From Ceratobasidium sp. AG-K (Eukaryota > Basidiomycota > Agaricomycetes > Cantharellales > Ceratobasidiaceae), in NCBI GenBank assembly GCA_037039685.1, contig JAWNGF010000001.1:3162001-3226000 (forward strand): 64,000 bases of DNA. The letters are read 5' to 3'. Shown here piece after piece: positions 1 to 10,798 of this stretch. How positions within the stretch are numbered: position 1 is the first letter of the stretch; every line of letters begins with the position of its first letter. The notes beneath the pieces are model-generated. The model did not search any database, was not told where the DNA came from, and worked only from the letters and a program-made list of their open reading frames with translations. The position numbers were made by a program, and so were the translations under genes.

Positions 1-22
1 CTGATACTAACTGTTGCAACAG

Positions 23-1096
23 CAGGACCGCGGTAACGCGCCGTCGGTTGCTCAAGTCGAAGAAGACCTGGCAACAAAGCAGGCCGAGCTTGAACTTAAT
101 CAGCCGATGAACCACGACGTGATTCGGCAGTATGAAGCTCGAGCTGCTCAGGTGTGTTTGCGTTCAGCTATGCGACTGACTGACTGTTTATTCATCCCGA
201 ATATCTAAGATTGTAACTTTGAGGGGGAAGATTGAGGCTCAGGAGAAAAAGACTAACAAACTCACCGCCCGGGTAGAACGCACCAAGGTGGGCCCCTTCA
301 CGCCAAGGAACAACCTACTTTTTTCTGACCTGAGACAGAATAAATGGAAACCCGCTCTCGAAGACCTCGTCAGCCAAATCAGCAAGAAGTTCTCTGCCGC
401 ATTCGATCGTGAGTGATAGTATCTCAAGCCAAACAAGTCCATTGACCTTTGTATACTGCAAGGCATTCGCCGTGCTGGTGAAATCCACGTTCGTGACGCT
501 GGGGATGACTATGCCAACTGGGCTATCGATATCTTGGTCAAGTTCCGTGAGACAGAAAAGCTTCAGATCTTGGATGCTCACCGTCAATCTGGAGGAGTGC
601 GCTGATTCTCTAATGCACGCGATGGATTTTAGCTGACGATGCTGGTCTGGTAGGAACGTTCGCTGTCGACCATTATGTATCTTCTCAGCTTGACCGAGTA
701 TGCTCGTGTTCCGTTTTCGCTGGTCGACGAAATTAATCAAGTGCGGTTCGCTTCCGTCTCACCAGTATTTGGATATTGACGTTTTCCTGTAGGGTATGGA
801 CGCGAGTGCTGAGCGCGACGTCCACAACCAGCTTGTTGAAGTTACTTGCAATACGGATTGCGGACAGTAAGACGCATATTCTGGCATAGCTGTTCAGTTA
901 CTTAAACGTTCCTACTAGGTACTTCCTGATCACTCCGAAGCTCCTTACGGGCTTGCACTACCACGAGAAGATGAAGGTTCTATGCGTGAACAACGGGGAT
1001 TGGATGATGCACCCCGATCCGCCGACCCCTAATGCCGGGAACCTGATGAAACTCATTGACAACTACGTCAATCGCGAAGTGGCTGCCTCGGCTTGA
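23..1096 (+). CDS. SMC5: SMC5, 3' part (Smc5-Smc6 complex ATPase)
   Basis: C-terminal part of Smc5, the SMC ATPase that pairs with Smc6 in nuclear DNA repair and replication-fork processing; the 5' part lies outside the window. The sequence opens in an intron tail (branch-like ctaac, acceptor ending at 22). Exons I infer are 23-151, 231-408, 463-596, 654-740, 793-866 and 919-1096, joined by GT..AG introns of about 50-80 bases. The spliced frame shows the end of the coiled coil, the ABC signature QSGGERS (split by the intron at 597-653), the Walker B/D-loop region LVDEINQGMD and the C-terminal YFLITPKLL block typical of Smc5 rather than Smc6. The stop is TGA at 1094-1096. Exon edges come from reading frame and family conservation; the first intron's acceptor is the least certain. 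Confidence 0.9.
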
Positions 1097-1215
1097 GTTT
1101 TTTGTTCCTTCATACTTGCCTCCAACGACATTATATGATTGGAGGTAATTAGTTTATTCTTCGTGTATATTTTATTCGCTTGCTAGTATTTTGTGTTTCT
1201 TCAATTGTGTGCAAT

Positions 1216-2333
1216 CTATGAAGCAGGTGTTTTACTTTGTATCAGTACCTCTGCGAGTGCTCTACTACGCTCTATTGCACGCTGGGTGATAGTTTCGAGT
1301 GTTGCATCCGGCGCCGAAAATCCCACTTGATTAATTCCGCCCAGTTCCCCAGATGAAACATCAATTGTGACGGTAATGGTTGCGTCCAGAAGTGGTTCTT
1401 CAAAAGACGATGGATCTGAGAGTAGATGGGTCCTAATGACAAGGCGTAAGGTCAATGTGACAGAAACCAGAGGTAGACTTGCCTATCAAATATCCCAAAT
1501 GAGATGGTTAAAGGCATATGTGCGAGCGCAAGTGGAATCCGTTCTTTCCGTGAGCAAGTTGTTCGTTCCGCGTCGGAATCATAAGTAGCCACCGGTATTT
1601 GGGCTGCAACGCGACATACTCGTAGAAACACACATTCTCTGCACGTGTAGAATTGGACCAACCATTTTGTAATGCAGCTATCACAGCCAACATTGCGGCA
1701 TCTAAAATGTTTCCATCATAGTTGATGCATACCGCATCAACGTAAATCACCCATGCGGCCTTTCCTGGGTGGATACATAGCGTTTTAGGGTCGATTGCGC
1801 ATGAACTTTGTAGAAAGTAAGAATGGAACATAGCAGGTGAATGGATGCACGCACGCTGTGAGTATATCGTTGATTTTCTCGGACAACATCTGCGCCTCTT
1901 CAGCCGGGGGCCCTGGTCGAAATTTGGGCGAACAAATCGCTGGTAGGTCGAGATTCGATACTGCCAAGAAAATTAATATTCTAGCAACTCTTAAAGGGAG
2001 AGGACTTGCCTATGAACCCTTCGTTAGGTCGCTCAAGATCGGGTTCCGCTATTTCTGCTTTGACTCCGCAAACAATAGTCGAGTCCCCTATGCGGACGAG
2101 GGCCGACCCATTGGCCGTTGAAATAGAACCTGTAGAGGACGTCAAGAATTCATAAGGCAGGATAGAAGATAGATCTCACCGGAATTAACCCGTACGTCTC
2201 GCCATGAATTCGATTTCCTTCCATCAGGTCTGTATCCTTCAGCAATGAATCGTTCGAAATACGTGCGGGGGTGGAGACGTTGAAACGTAGACGCTTCAAG
2301 GTCCACTTTGGATGAAGTCTCGGCGGAAGCCAT
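1216..2333 (-). CDS. RRP43: Exosome complex subunit Rrp43 (RNase PH-like)
   Basis: A subunit of the RNase PH-like ring of the RNA exosome, which guides RNA 3'-to-5' decay and processing in nucleus and cytoplasm. The start ATG is at 2331-2333. The first exon holds the family opening (LHPRTYFERF, then RPDGR). Later exons hold SALVRIGDSTIVCGVKAE, the AEEAQMLSEKIND helix region, a segment ending AAWVIYVDAVCINYDGN and the C-terminal EEPLLDATITVTID block; the stop is at 1216-1218. At least three short introns are needed, for example a GTGAGA donor just after the first exon near 2180. Subunits of this type usually lack catalytic residues. It converges with SMC5 with about 120 bases between stops. 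The exact middle exon borders were not fixed. Confidence 0.82.
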
Positions 2334-2512
2334 GTCTATAGGTATAACTGATAAGCATTGATACCAACAGCATAATGGTAAGGACTAACTGACGAGGTCG
2401 ATTGAAAGTACCAAAATGACATTTAATGGAATTATTCATCCGACCCTGAGGTAAGCGCCACGTCGGGGATCGCGCGGTGCCCGAGCTTGCTCCTGACCAC
2501 TACCAATCTGGG

Positions 2513-4413
2513 ATGTTTATACCCCGAAGTCTCACTAAAAAACCCGTCAAGCCAGTTGAGCCTTCTGAAAATCCCAAACTAGAGCTTCCTGCCCCACCCG
2601 AACGTGCCACGTCTCAAGCTAGCTCCAACTCGAAAAAGCGGAATATCGTTGACAATCACAGCTCTGGTGCATCCTCTTCTGATACCGGCTCCGACAGTGA
2701 TTCCGACAGCGATGAAAACGAAGATTCTGGCTCCTCAGACTCTGACGACAAGCATAACGCTCTCACCGTAAAACAACAAAACACAGCAGGCTTGTCCAAC
2801 AAGCATTCCAGTGCCCAATCGATGAACCCGTCTGAAATAGCGGCGCGCTTCGAGCTTGCACTCTCCGATGTATCCCTTTGGAGAACAGAGCCATTGTATG
2901 AGAGAATAGCGGAAACGTCAGAATGGTGTAAGCCCCTCGACTTGTGTTATTTGGATCGGAAACTAACCATCGGGTCCAGATATTCCGTTTTTACGACTCC
3001 ACGACCATCCAATACTCGCTCCTTGTTTCGCGAATCTGGTCACTCGTATGCCAGATGCTGTGCTAGTCAACGCCTTGCGCACATATGGCTCGGGAATATT
3101 CGAGTTCCGAATGAAGATACGCGCCCCAAGTAATGCTGCGTGGAAGGGCAAGTTCCCGACATCTAGTGGATGGGTTGGCGCGGCAGGTGGCTACGAAATC
3201 CGATGCAAATCATGGGTCAGTCGTCCCGGGAACTGGATGGAGCAGCTAAGCGCGACAAACGAACGGGTTTGGCAGTCGAGGACGGTATATATTGTGAGTG
3301 GTTGGGATCCTAATGGTCAATAGCTTCTGATTCTCATCCCGTAGGAACGCGTCCCTTCAACCGTCCGCTCAATATGGATGCTTTACCACTTTATTACTGC
3401 ACTTGCGCGGCTAGACTGCCCAAATGAAACCGAAACGCAGCAAATTGTACATGACATGTTCGTTCCAACAGCCGATCCCTCCCTCACACAACAACAACTT
3501 GAACCGCCTCGACGATTCCGTGGCCAATCGTTCGTGGTATTCACCACCGAGTCGCTTGCTCACGCGTTTTGTAAACGCTGGAACTGGGATGCGTCACGCG
3601 AGACCGCGTCTGTTGCAAACGCCGTCGAAAAGTGGACCATGGAGAACGCAAAGGAGGCTGCCTCATCTTGCAGTTTCCGCGCAATGACCAAGTACGTCAA
3701 GCACCTTATCTTATGGCTGTGACACTAACCGGTCGCTTTGCAGGGCAGATTGGGACAAACGGAAAGCCGAGTACCTCGCATACCAAGCTCGGATTCTCCG
3801 GCAAGCACCACGGCTGCGGCGAAACCCAGGAGAGCAAACCAATCAGTCGTCCTCTGAGAGCCGAAAGCCGTCGACTAGCACACCACCAGCCCCCAAACCA
3901 CCAACCCAGCATCACAACTCGCGCGAATCTCATCACGCTCCTCCATTCCCACCTGGAATATTGGTCTTTGTCCGCCGACTCCACCCCGAAACAAACAAAA
4001 CCACGCTTAAAACACTCTTTAACCGTGCATTCAACGGGAATGGAGACGCGATCGAGTATTTAGACTTTCAAAAGGGGATTGATAGCGTAGGTCCCCTGTT
4101 GCTTGCTTGCGTTCCCGGCTAAGGCTACACACAGGCACACATTCGTCTACGCACACCAACAGACGCGTCCACTCTCTCGGCCTACTTCTCCTCGAATCTC
4201 GTTGCGCAGAGGGACGGACTAGACGACACCGGCCAACCAGCTCCCAAAGCCAGTGCGATCGAGGCCGAAGTCGTGCTCGGTACGCGCGAGGCAAACTATT
4301 GGGCCAAGGTGCCCGAAAAGGTGCGAATGGCAGCTGTTGCCAAAGCCGGACTTGGTGGACAAGGCGAAGGGGGTGGAGAAAAGGGGAGAAGGAAAAGACA
4401 ACGCAAGACGTGA
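2513..4413 (+). CDS. La-related protein with C-terminal xRRM (LARP7/Pof8-like)
   Basis: Predicted RNA-binding protein of the La-related type. I start at the ATG at 2513 (MFIPRS) because the open frame further upstream has no ATG. The N-terminal part is disordered and Ser/Asp rich. After an intron ending near 2980 comes a La-motif-like block (IPFLRLHDHP, then GSGIFEFRMKIRAPS), a middle RRM-like block (SFVVFTTESLAHAFCKRW), and after further introns an atypical RRM (GILVFVRRLHPETNKTTLK, then YLDFQKGIDS/AHIRLRTPTDAS) resembling the xRRM of LARP7 and fission-yeast Pof8. An intron at 4087-4134 splits that xRRM. The protein ends in a basic tail with stop TGA at 4411-4413. By homology it could bind telomerase or another small RNA; that is inference. 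Inner exon borders are approximate. Confidence 0.6.
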
Positions 4414-4779
4414 TTATCTTCTCCAGGTTCACCATGTATTTAATTCTAGGGTTTATGTCAACCTAATCTTGTCATGTCAATCTTCAGAAGCAAGGAACCA
4501 GATCGCCCGAACCTCACCACGTGCGTCAGATACTCGTCAGAGTTGTTACTCCAAAGGTCTAGCGTATGCATACGACCAAGCTCTATGCGACCCCAAATGA
4601 TCACTCTTCCATCAGAACACGATACGCCGCGGAAAGCCATGACGCTGAAACTACGTAGGAACTGCCCGGATATGAAGCACCGGCGCGGTCATGGATGACA
4701 TCATAAGCTCAATAAGAAGTGCATATAAACCATTGGACACTCCAGACAACACACACCCTTACTCGCATTACTCTACAAT
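4414..4779. other. Intergenic, with a weak WD40-like antisense frame
   Basis: No convincing gene. On the minus strand 4640-4458 there is a 60-residue open frame starting MAFRGVSCSDGRVIIWG, which faintly recalls a WD40 strand, but no repeat or exon partner is visible. The right end serves as promoter for the next gene: a TATA-like gcatataaac lies at 4721-4730, and a CRE-like atgacatcat lies near 4693. Confidence 0.35.
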
Positions 4780-5171
4780 ATGGATATGATCAATAAAGTT
4801 ACCGGTGGTGGCCAGCAGAACCAGCAGCAGCCTCAGCAAGGCGGAGGAGGCCTCATGGGCGGAATTAACAACGCCTTGGGTGGCGGCCAAAAAGGCGAAC
4901 AAAACGAGGGTGCGTTGACCGCCAGACTCAATCGTGTGTTTTCTAACGCTAGTTCTAGACATGCTCGACAAGGGTCGGTAACGCCCTCGACTCTCTGTAC
5001 GCATCCTAACTTTCTCTTCTAGGCGTCGACTTTGTCCAACAACGCATGGGTGGAGGCGACCAGTCCAATGAATCTGCCGCAGAGCAGGCCAAAGACGAGG
5101 CCATCAGCGATGCGATCCGGAGCGGGTACAAGAGCACGACTGGATCGGATGTCCCCATTCAGGACAAGTAA
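4780..5171 (+). CDS. Small Gln/Gly-rich stress-type protein with a 15-base exon
   Basis: Three exons (4780-4909, 4959-4973, 5023-5171) give a 97-residue protein; the summed length is divisible by three. Introns are 49 bases each (4910-4958 and 4974-5022); the second uses a weak GTCGGT donor. The N-terminal half is low-complexity Gln/Gly. The C-terminal half (DKGVDFVQQRMGG, EQAKDEAISDAIRSGYK, TGSDVPIQDK) resembles small fungal proteins often labelled DNA-damage-responsive protein 48-like. Their biochemical role is unknown to me. A TATA-like element lies about 55 bases upstream. The middle exon is only 15 bases; without it the frame breaks. Confidence 0.7.
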
Positions 5172-5497
5172 ACTATGGACTTCAACGAAATGTAGCAATA
5201 GCAATTATTAGTTGTACTTGATGATCCGATGAACGAGTCTAGATCTTCCTTGTTCTGGATCAACTCGTGATGCTTGCCGTCTGGGCGAAAACTGCCACGA
5301 TGCGCATGCGTAGCCCGTAAAATCGACTCCCACAGTGACGCCAGCATGACCCGTTCGAAGCACTTGGCCTACGCATACATACGTGGCACGCGACCAATGT
5401 ACACCAATGCATTATACTAAAACTACGTGTGTACAAGAATGTCTACCGTGCGATAAATATGCCAAATTGAGAAGCGTGATAATCGAGAAATGCAATG
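5172..5497. other. Intergenic, convergent 3' ends
   Basis: This stretch lies between the convergent 3' ends of the small stress-type gene and the CorA-type transporter. I see no coding potential beyond short unconserved frames, and no RNA gene; it presumably holds both 3' UTRs. Confidence 0.5.
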
Positions 5498-8016
5498 CTA
5501 CGAGCTCCGCATGAGTTTGTACGTTAGCCAGGACCCAATCACGCCAAATCCGACCAGTCCGCCGATGATGCTATAATCGCATTAGATAGAGTAAATGCAC
5601 GCCAATCTAAACGCACCTCAAGAACCAAGTATATCCCTCCCTGGTGTCCTCACCGGGCACATGCACGTTCATACCCCACAAACCTACGCTAGTCAGCACC
5701 TAAACACTGTAAAACCCTAGAAACTCACCGGTAACCAAGTTCATTGGAATGAGCACGGTACCCAGTGCAGTCAGCTTGGAAAGCACGTCGTTGATCTGGT
5801 TATTCGCGTCGGTCATTTCAATCGAGATTTGTGCGAGATAGTTGCTATGCGAGCGCGAGAGGATCTTTTCATAGTGGTTCAAGTTTTGAGTCATGGTGAT
5901 CAAGTGGTCCTGGATATCCGAAAGATACAAGCCCTACTGAAGCATCAGTCTCTATTCACCCAACCCCCACTAGACTCACGATATCCGACTTGGGCGCCAC
6001 ACTCCAATTCTCATTACAACGCTTGGCCAAGCCCTTGACCACGTCGGCCTTGTTACCCATCAACCTCAACAACCCCATCACCTTTTTCCGACACGTTCCG
6101 ATCCTACACCCAGTCAACATACACCCCGTACGCCAGCTAGAGACTCACCGCCGTAACATGTCACTCTGATCCGTGTCCTTTAGAATCAACACGAGCTCGT
6201 CGATCGAGTCGACTTCATACTCGATGCCTTGGATGAGCGGACCAAACGCATCGGTAATGTCGTCGATCAGGGCGTATGATATCCAGTCCGAGGTGACGGA
6301 GATGTAGTCTTTGAGTTGCTTGATGCGGCGGCGCACGTTTTGCGGGTGGGGCGTGCCTCGGAAGTGGAACTAGGTCGTGTGAGCGCGGCTCAATGTGGGA
6401 TGAATGACGTACCGAGATGGTGCCCTCTCTAAAGACGATGATGTACATGTTGAGCGGTTCGAGGTGGGTTGGGCTGTACGGATCCTGGTCGAAGCCTCGG
6501 AAACAGACCTGCGAGGGGTTAGCGGCGTCAAACAACCCAACTGGGACATACTAGGTAATAATTCCTAAACAGCTCAATCTTTTCCCGCGTCTCCTCCATC
6601 TGAATATCTTCCGTCGTCAACGGGTGGATATTAAACACCTATACAGAATTAGTGCGGCCCACACTGACTCGCCGCACATACCTTGCTCAACATGCCCATC
6701 TCCTCATTTGTCGGACACAAGACATCGAGCCACCACGTATTTCCCTCTTCTTCGTGCTCAGGCTTGTCATGCACGGGTTTACTCCCGTTGGTCTTTGAAT
6801 CCGGTTCAGGCGTGGCGGCACCCGCGATAGGCATAGGTGTCGCCTTCCCCGCACTCCCCGTCCCATTCGCAGTCCCGGTGCCTCTGGTCGTCTCTCCCGA
6901 ATCCTCTGCATCTCCAGCACCCAAAAACAACTCTTCAAACGACTGTCCCTCGGCCGGAAGTTCGCTCAAGGACCGGGCGTGGATCGTCGCGGAGAGTCGG
7001 TTCGAATAAAACGAGAATCGGTACGGGCGGTCGTGGCCTGTTTGAGAAGGCGGGGCGGCTCCCTCGGGTGCGAGTGTCGTTGTGTCGGTTGGGGGAGGAG
7101 CACCCTCGAAGAGCGCGAGTTTGTTTTGTCGACGGGGGTTGGTCGAGTTGCTTTGGCTCAACTTGCGCTGTCGTTTGCGGACAAACGTCGAGCTGGGTTC
7201 CGAGGCGTTGAGGCCGGGGATGAGCTCGTCGTCTTCGGGGGGTGAAAACGCCACGCCGTTGGAATGGCCGTTTGACAGCCCAGCCAATCGTTTTCTGAGC
7301 TCGTTGGTATTGGCTCGTGACGTCAATCCCAGAGTTTCTTTTTCGGCGAGCGCAAACGTCTCCAGGTGCGAAAAATCAAACTTGGAGTAGCCGAATCCGT
7401 GCTGAGGCCGGGCGAGTCCGATCGAGGGGGCATAGTGCATGTCGTCGTTGAGGGCCATGTTCCCAAGCGGCAAGGTGTGCTGCTGGGGGAGAGACTGGTG
7501 CGAGTGGGACATGGCCATGTTCATGCTGCTGATGAGGTCTGTGTGGGGAATGTGGCCGCTGCCCGAGAGCGATGGTTCGTCCGAGTCTTGGACTGCGCCT
7601 TGGGCTCGGAGCACCTCTTCCTCTTCGTGGGGGCTGAGCATCGACATGAGATGGTCGTGTTCCATGTGCGGAGATCCCGTCGAGTGCGAGTGGGGAATGG
7701 GATGCGAGTGGTGCGAGTGACCGAAGGAGACGCCCGGTCGCTGGGGTTGGACCACACTCGCACTCCGAGCTCGTGCTGAAAACATGAGCTAAATTCACTG
7801 ATATTCACTCGACTTACAGAGCTGCATGGCCGAGTCTTCATCCATCCTACGCTGTCGCTCGAGCACCTCCGCCATGTCCACGGGTCCGCGCTTGAGCGTA
7901 GGCGAGTGTCGTGCATCATCCGAATGGCCCGAATTCGAGCGATAGGGCCATCCCCCGTCGGTGTCGATCTTGACAGACCGCGGCGAGGAAGACATGATAC
8001 GCTCAGGCGAAGACAT
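5498..8016 (-). CDS. CorA-family Mg2+ transporter, Alr/Mnr2-like
   Basis: Membrane magnesium channel of the fungal Alr1/Mnr2 branch of CorA (plasma membrane or vacuole). The start ATG is at 8014-8016 and the stop TAG at 5498-5500. The first exon encodes a Ser/Pro-rich N-terminus; an intron then joins to a long His-rich, low-complexity cytosolic region. The CorA core begins WWLDVLCPTNEEM near 6720. It continues through FREGTIS, RRRIKQLKDYISVTSDWI and ALIDDITDAFGPLI, and then NKADVVKGLAKRC and YLSDIQDHLITM. Two C-terminal membrane helices follow (ALGTVLIPMNLVTG and SIIGGLVGFGVIGSWL) with the family GMN selectivity motif in LWGMNVHVPG, assembled across an intron near 5690-5730. About six introns of roughly 50 bases are present. 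The length fits Mnr2-type proteins. The choice between Alr1 and Mnr2 is not resolved. Confidence 0.87.
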
Positions 8017-8106
8017 GGTGGTCAGGTTCCGGACAAATGACGCAGCGGATGCAATTTATTACCAAACATAATTATGACAAACACGAAAGCAATAATAAGC
8101 ATACAA

Positions 8107-9105
8107 CTAGTTTCCATTCGAACTGCTCCCCCGTCGCATACTCCACTTGCGCCGCGGTGGACTGGACTGCGGCGACTTGGCCCGCTCGGGTTTCGACGTC
8201 TCTTTAATCTCCTGCCGGGTATTCAGTTTAGCATCTTCGTCCCACCCCGCGAGCTCGTCCGACTCCATCAGTTTATCAAACGCCGCCAGCGCTTTGATAG
8301 TCGCACTGGCCTCGCCCTCTGCCTTCCCCCGTTCGTACGCCTCCTTTACAGCAGCCGCAATTGCTTCTTTATTTTCCCTCTCCTTGTATTTCTCTTCACC
8401 GGCCCTTCCTTCAGCCACTCCCATCTCCCTTGCCCTTCCAACCTTCATAGTCTGCTTCAACTCGCGGGCAACAGCCCTCGCCCTCCCTGCAGCACCCTCG
8501 GCTTCAGCCCGCTCAGCCTCAAGCCTCTCCACATCGTCCCGCACACGCTCCAACTCGCCCCGCGACACGTCCAAAAGCATCTGCACCCGCCGCGTCTCCT
8601 CCTGTGCTTTCCGCGTCTCGCTTTCCGCACTCGCCCGCGCAGCAGCCTCGGCCAAGAACTTTTTATGCGTCTCGACGGTGCGTTTATCCGCATTCTGGAC
8701 ACGCTCGTACGCTTGTTCGAGCGCCTCGGTTCGTACCCGTAACTCGCTCGCCAGCTGGCTAATCTCTTCCCGTAGTCGAGTAATGTACTTGTCCTCCTCG
8801 GCCAGAACACGCGAGAGCAGGCCGTCCATGCGGGGTGGGGACAGGGATGTAGTGGCCATGGTATGGTGCCGTGAGACCGAGGGCCGTCGAGATTTGGTTT
8901 TTCCGGGGAGGGGAGACGTGGCTCGGCTATGGCTAGGAGAAATCGCACGGTCCCGGTCGGGTTTGTAGCCTAGTATCGGGAGCGGGGACGTTGCCCGACT
9001 GGACGCAGTGGAGAGCGTCGTAGGCGGGCGCAATGATTCCTCCGATCTACTCTCTTCAGTCTAGCCACCACCCAAAAACTCCCCGACTCACGTTAAAGAC
9101 GGCAT
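8107..9105 (-). CDS. Coiled-coil protein of unknown function
   Basis: Predicted 317-residue protein. I place the start ATG at 9103-9105, a 14-base first exon (9092-9105), an intron with a GTGAGT donor (9047-9091, 45 bases) and one long exon 8107-9046; this keeps frame and gives 954 coding bases. The N-terminus is Ser/Pro/Arg rich with two ATSPLP repeats. A long charged coiled coil follows (from about LLSRVLAEEDKYITRLREE to AYERGKAEGEAS), rich in Glu/Arg/Ala heptads. The C-terminus is basic (SPPRRKWSMRRGSSS). No catalytic or membrane motif is visible. Large open frames on the opposite strand here are shadows of its GC-rich codon use. The start exon is inferred, the rest is clear. Confidence 0.6.
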
Positions 9106-9192
9106 AATGAATTAGGTGAACGCGAGTGAATAAGAAAACCAAGCTCCAGGCTCGTAAATAAAAAACCAGGGCAAGACGTAAGAGAAGAGAAC

Positions 9193-9570
9193 CTAGACCC
9201 CGTCTTTTAAGTCCTGTAGGATGTGCTGATGATCTACCTCGTGTACAAACGCGCCTCGTCCTCGAGGCTGCACCGCCTTGCCCAGTTCCCCGCAAATGAG
9301 TGACATCGGGTGGAATGGGGGATTGCTCGTTTGGGCTGTCTCAGGGTGGATGGGTCGGTCAGGGTGGTCGTCGGCATTGCTCTTACGTTTGTTCCTTGGG
9401 CCGCTGAGGCGAGATTTATTTGCGCGTGCTTGGGCTTGGTACATACAACCGACGAAATTCGAAACATGTAAACATACCCCGGTCTTGAACTCGGATTCAG
9501 CCTGCGTGGGCCCAGCCAAGTCGCTTAGTTTCCCCAACCAAACATAGGAGTTGCGTTCACCGCACATCAT
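9193..9570 (-). CDS. Possible small hypothetical gene
   Basis: Open frame of 125 residues from ATG 9568-9570 to TAG 9193-9195. The ends look coding (MMCGERNSYVWLGKLSDLAG at the start, EVDHQHILQDLKDGV at the end). The middle (residues about 32-58) contains a GTATGT donor-like site and may be an intron, but splicing at the obvious acceptor shifts the frame, so I leave it unspliced. I do not recognise the family. Confidence 0.35.
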   Translation of the reverse strand: MMCGERNSYVWLGKLSDLAGPTQAESEFKTGVCLHVSNFVGCMYQAQARANKSRLSGPRNKRKSNADDHPDRPIHPETAQTSNPPFHPMSLICGELGKAVQPRGRGAFVHEVDHQHILQDLKDGV

Positions 9571-10128
9571 GGCTATGAAGCTAGTAGGCTATCCGGTGCG
9601 TCAGGCTGTGGCGACCGCAGTTTTCAAAACGATAAAGGGCCTTAGGATAACGTCAGTCCGCACGGCCCGGGGATAATCGGCTTGGGAGATGTATCAGCCA
9701 GGTGTGCCACAAGTGATACAAGTCCAACTCGATTTACTTTGTTTCAGCGACTTGTGTGATAAAAGTTGAACTGAGCCCTGACGTAGAGTTTGTAATGGTT
9801 AGGTCCCCCTTGACACGTTTGTCTGGATGAACGCTACGCGCGCGTCAATATTTCCATATAAACATTTGTCTAGTGACATAAACAGCGTCAACTCGATAGC
9901 GTTCGAGCCCGAGAGAACAAATAGAAAGGACGGCCCGAGGGTGGTAACACAAGGAAGAACGGGGGACAGGGGCACTCTAGCTGAAAGATTGTGCAAGCAA
10001 TACGGCAGAGCATTCACCTACGCATCGACTGCTTAATAGACAAATGTGACAACATACTAGTTTTACACCTTTTTTTGAACTTGATACATACTATAACCGA
10101 CATCTCCCATAGCAAAACACTCTCCAGG
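9571..10128. other. Intergenic, nothing recognised
   Basis: I see no supported gene, RNA or repeat here. Short open frames at 9799-10036 on both strands show no family resemblance. Confidence 0.5.
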
Positions 10129-10798
10129 TTAGGCCGTACCGGCATACATCAGGCTCAGCATCTCAGCAGAAGGTTTCCACAAAGTAAAGACCCGGACCGC
10201 TCCTAGAGGTACCAGCTTCCTCAAATTTACAGATACAACGGACATTACCACCTTTAGCACGTCTTCTTCCTGGAGAACCCTCAACATCTCATGGCTAGAG
10301 TCGAATACGGCTCCTTTTATATCTTCCGCTCCTGGGCCGAAGTAATGATCATGGCTAGCCCAAGAGCCTAGCTCACGATTCTCGATTTCCGAGAGACCTG
10401 GTCTGATTATCTGGAACTCATACCAACTCCGTGGGAGTGTCTATGTGACCAATCAGAACTAATACCACCTGGGGTGAAATATCACTCACCCTGACGGTCG
10501 GTCCTCCCTCATAGCGTGACCGTGTCACCAACTGAATGTTCTCAATATGCTTGATAGTACGTTGGCTTAAAGGTCGAGTTTGGAACCATTTGAACATGAC
10601 TGAACCAAATCTGCCCTGAGTGACTTTTACATGTATATCCTCATCTTCCCCTGGTGATTCGTGAACGTGTTCCAGCTGAAACTCGGCCAAGCGGCACACA
10701 TAGGTCGCTAGCTCTTCGGGTAGGGGTGGTCGACGAGGAGCCTCGGACCCTTGTGCCAACGCCTTTACGGCTGTATAAAAAGTCCTGAGAGGTTCCAT
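10129..10798 (-). CDS. Agaricomycete hypothetical protein (two exons)
   Basis: Predicted 206-residue protein. I start at ATG 10796-10798 (MEPLRTFYTAVKALAQ) because the longer open frame upstream has no ATG. Exon 1 is 10490-10798 and exon 2 is 10129-10440, joined over a 49-base intron (10441-10489) with a GTGAGT donor and a catag acceptor; both exon lengths are multiples of three. Visible blocks are PLPEELATYVCRLAEFQ, WFQTRPLSQRTIKHIENIQL and, in exon 2, SWYEFQIIRPG, GSWASHDHYFGPG and FDSSHEMLRVLQEEDVLKV. This block order (helix, LS..TI..I..I.LVT, W.S H, FD..HE) recalls a large family of uncharacterised agaricomycete proteins. The function is unknown. Confidence 0.55.

Noticed and set aside
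4458..4640. WD40-like minus-strand frame as a real gene
   Set aside because: Only one weak motif, no neighbouring repeats or exons; noted as intergenic.
6683..7785. Several plus-strand and alternative minus-strand frames over the CorA-type gene
   Set aside because: Shadows of the low-complexity N-terminal region of the transporter; no conserved motif.
8074..8968. Long open frames (222 and 273 residues) on the plus strand
   Set aside because: They lie antisense to the GC-rich coiled-coil gene, are Ser/Ala/Leu low-complexity and show no family features; shadow frames.
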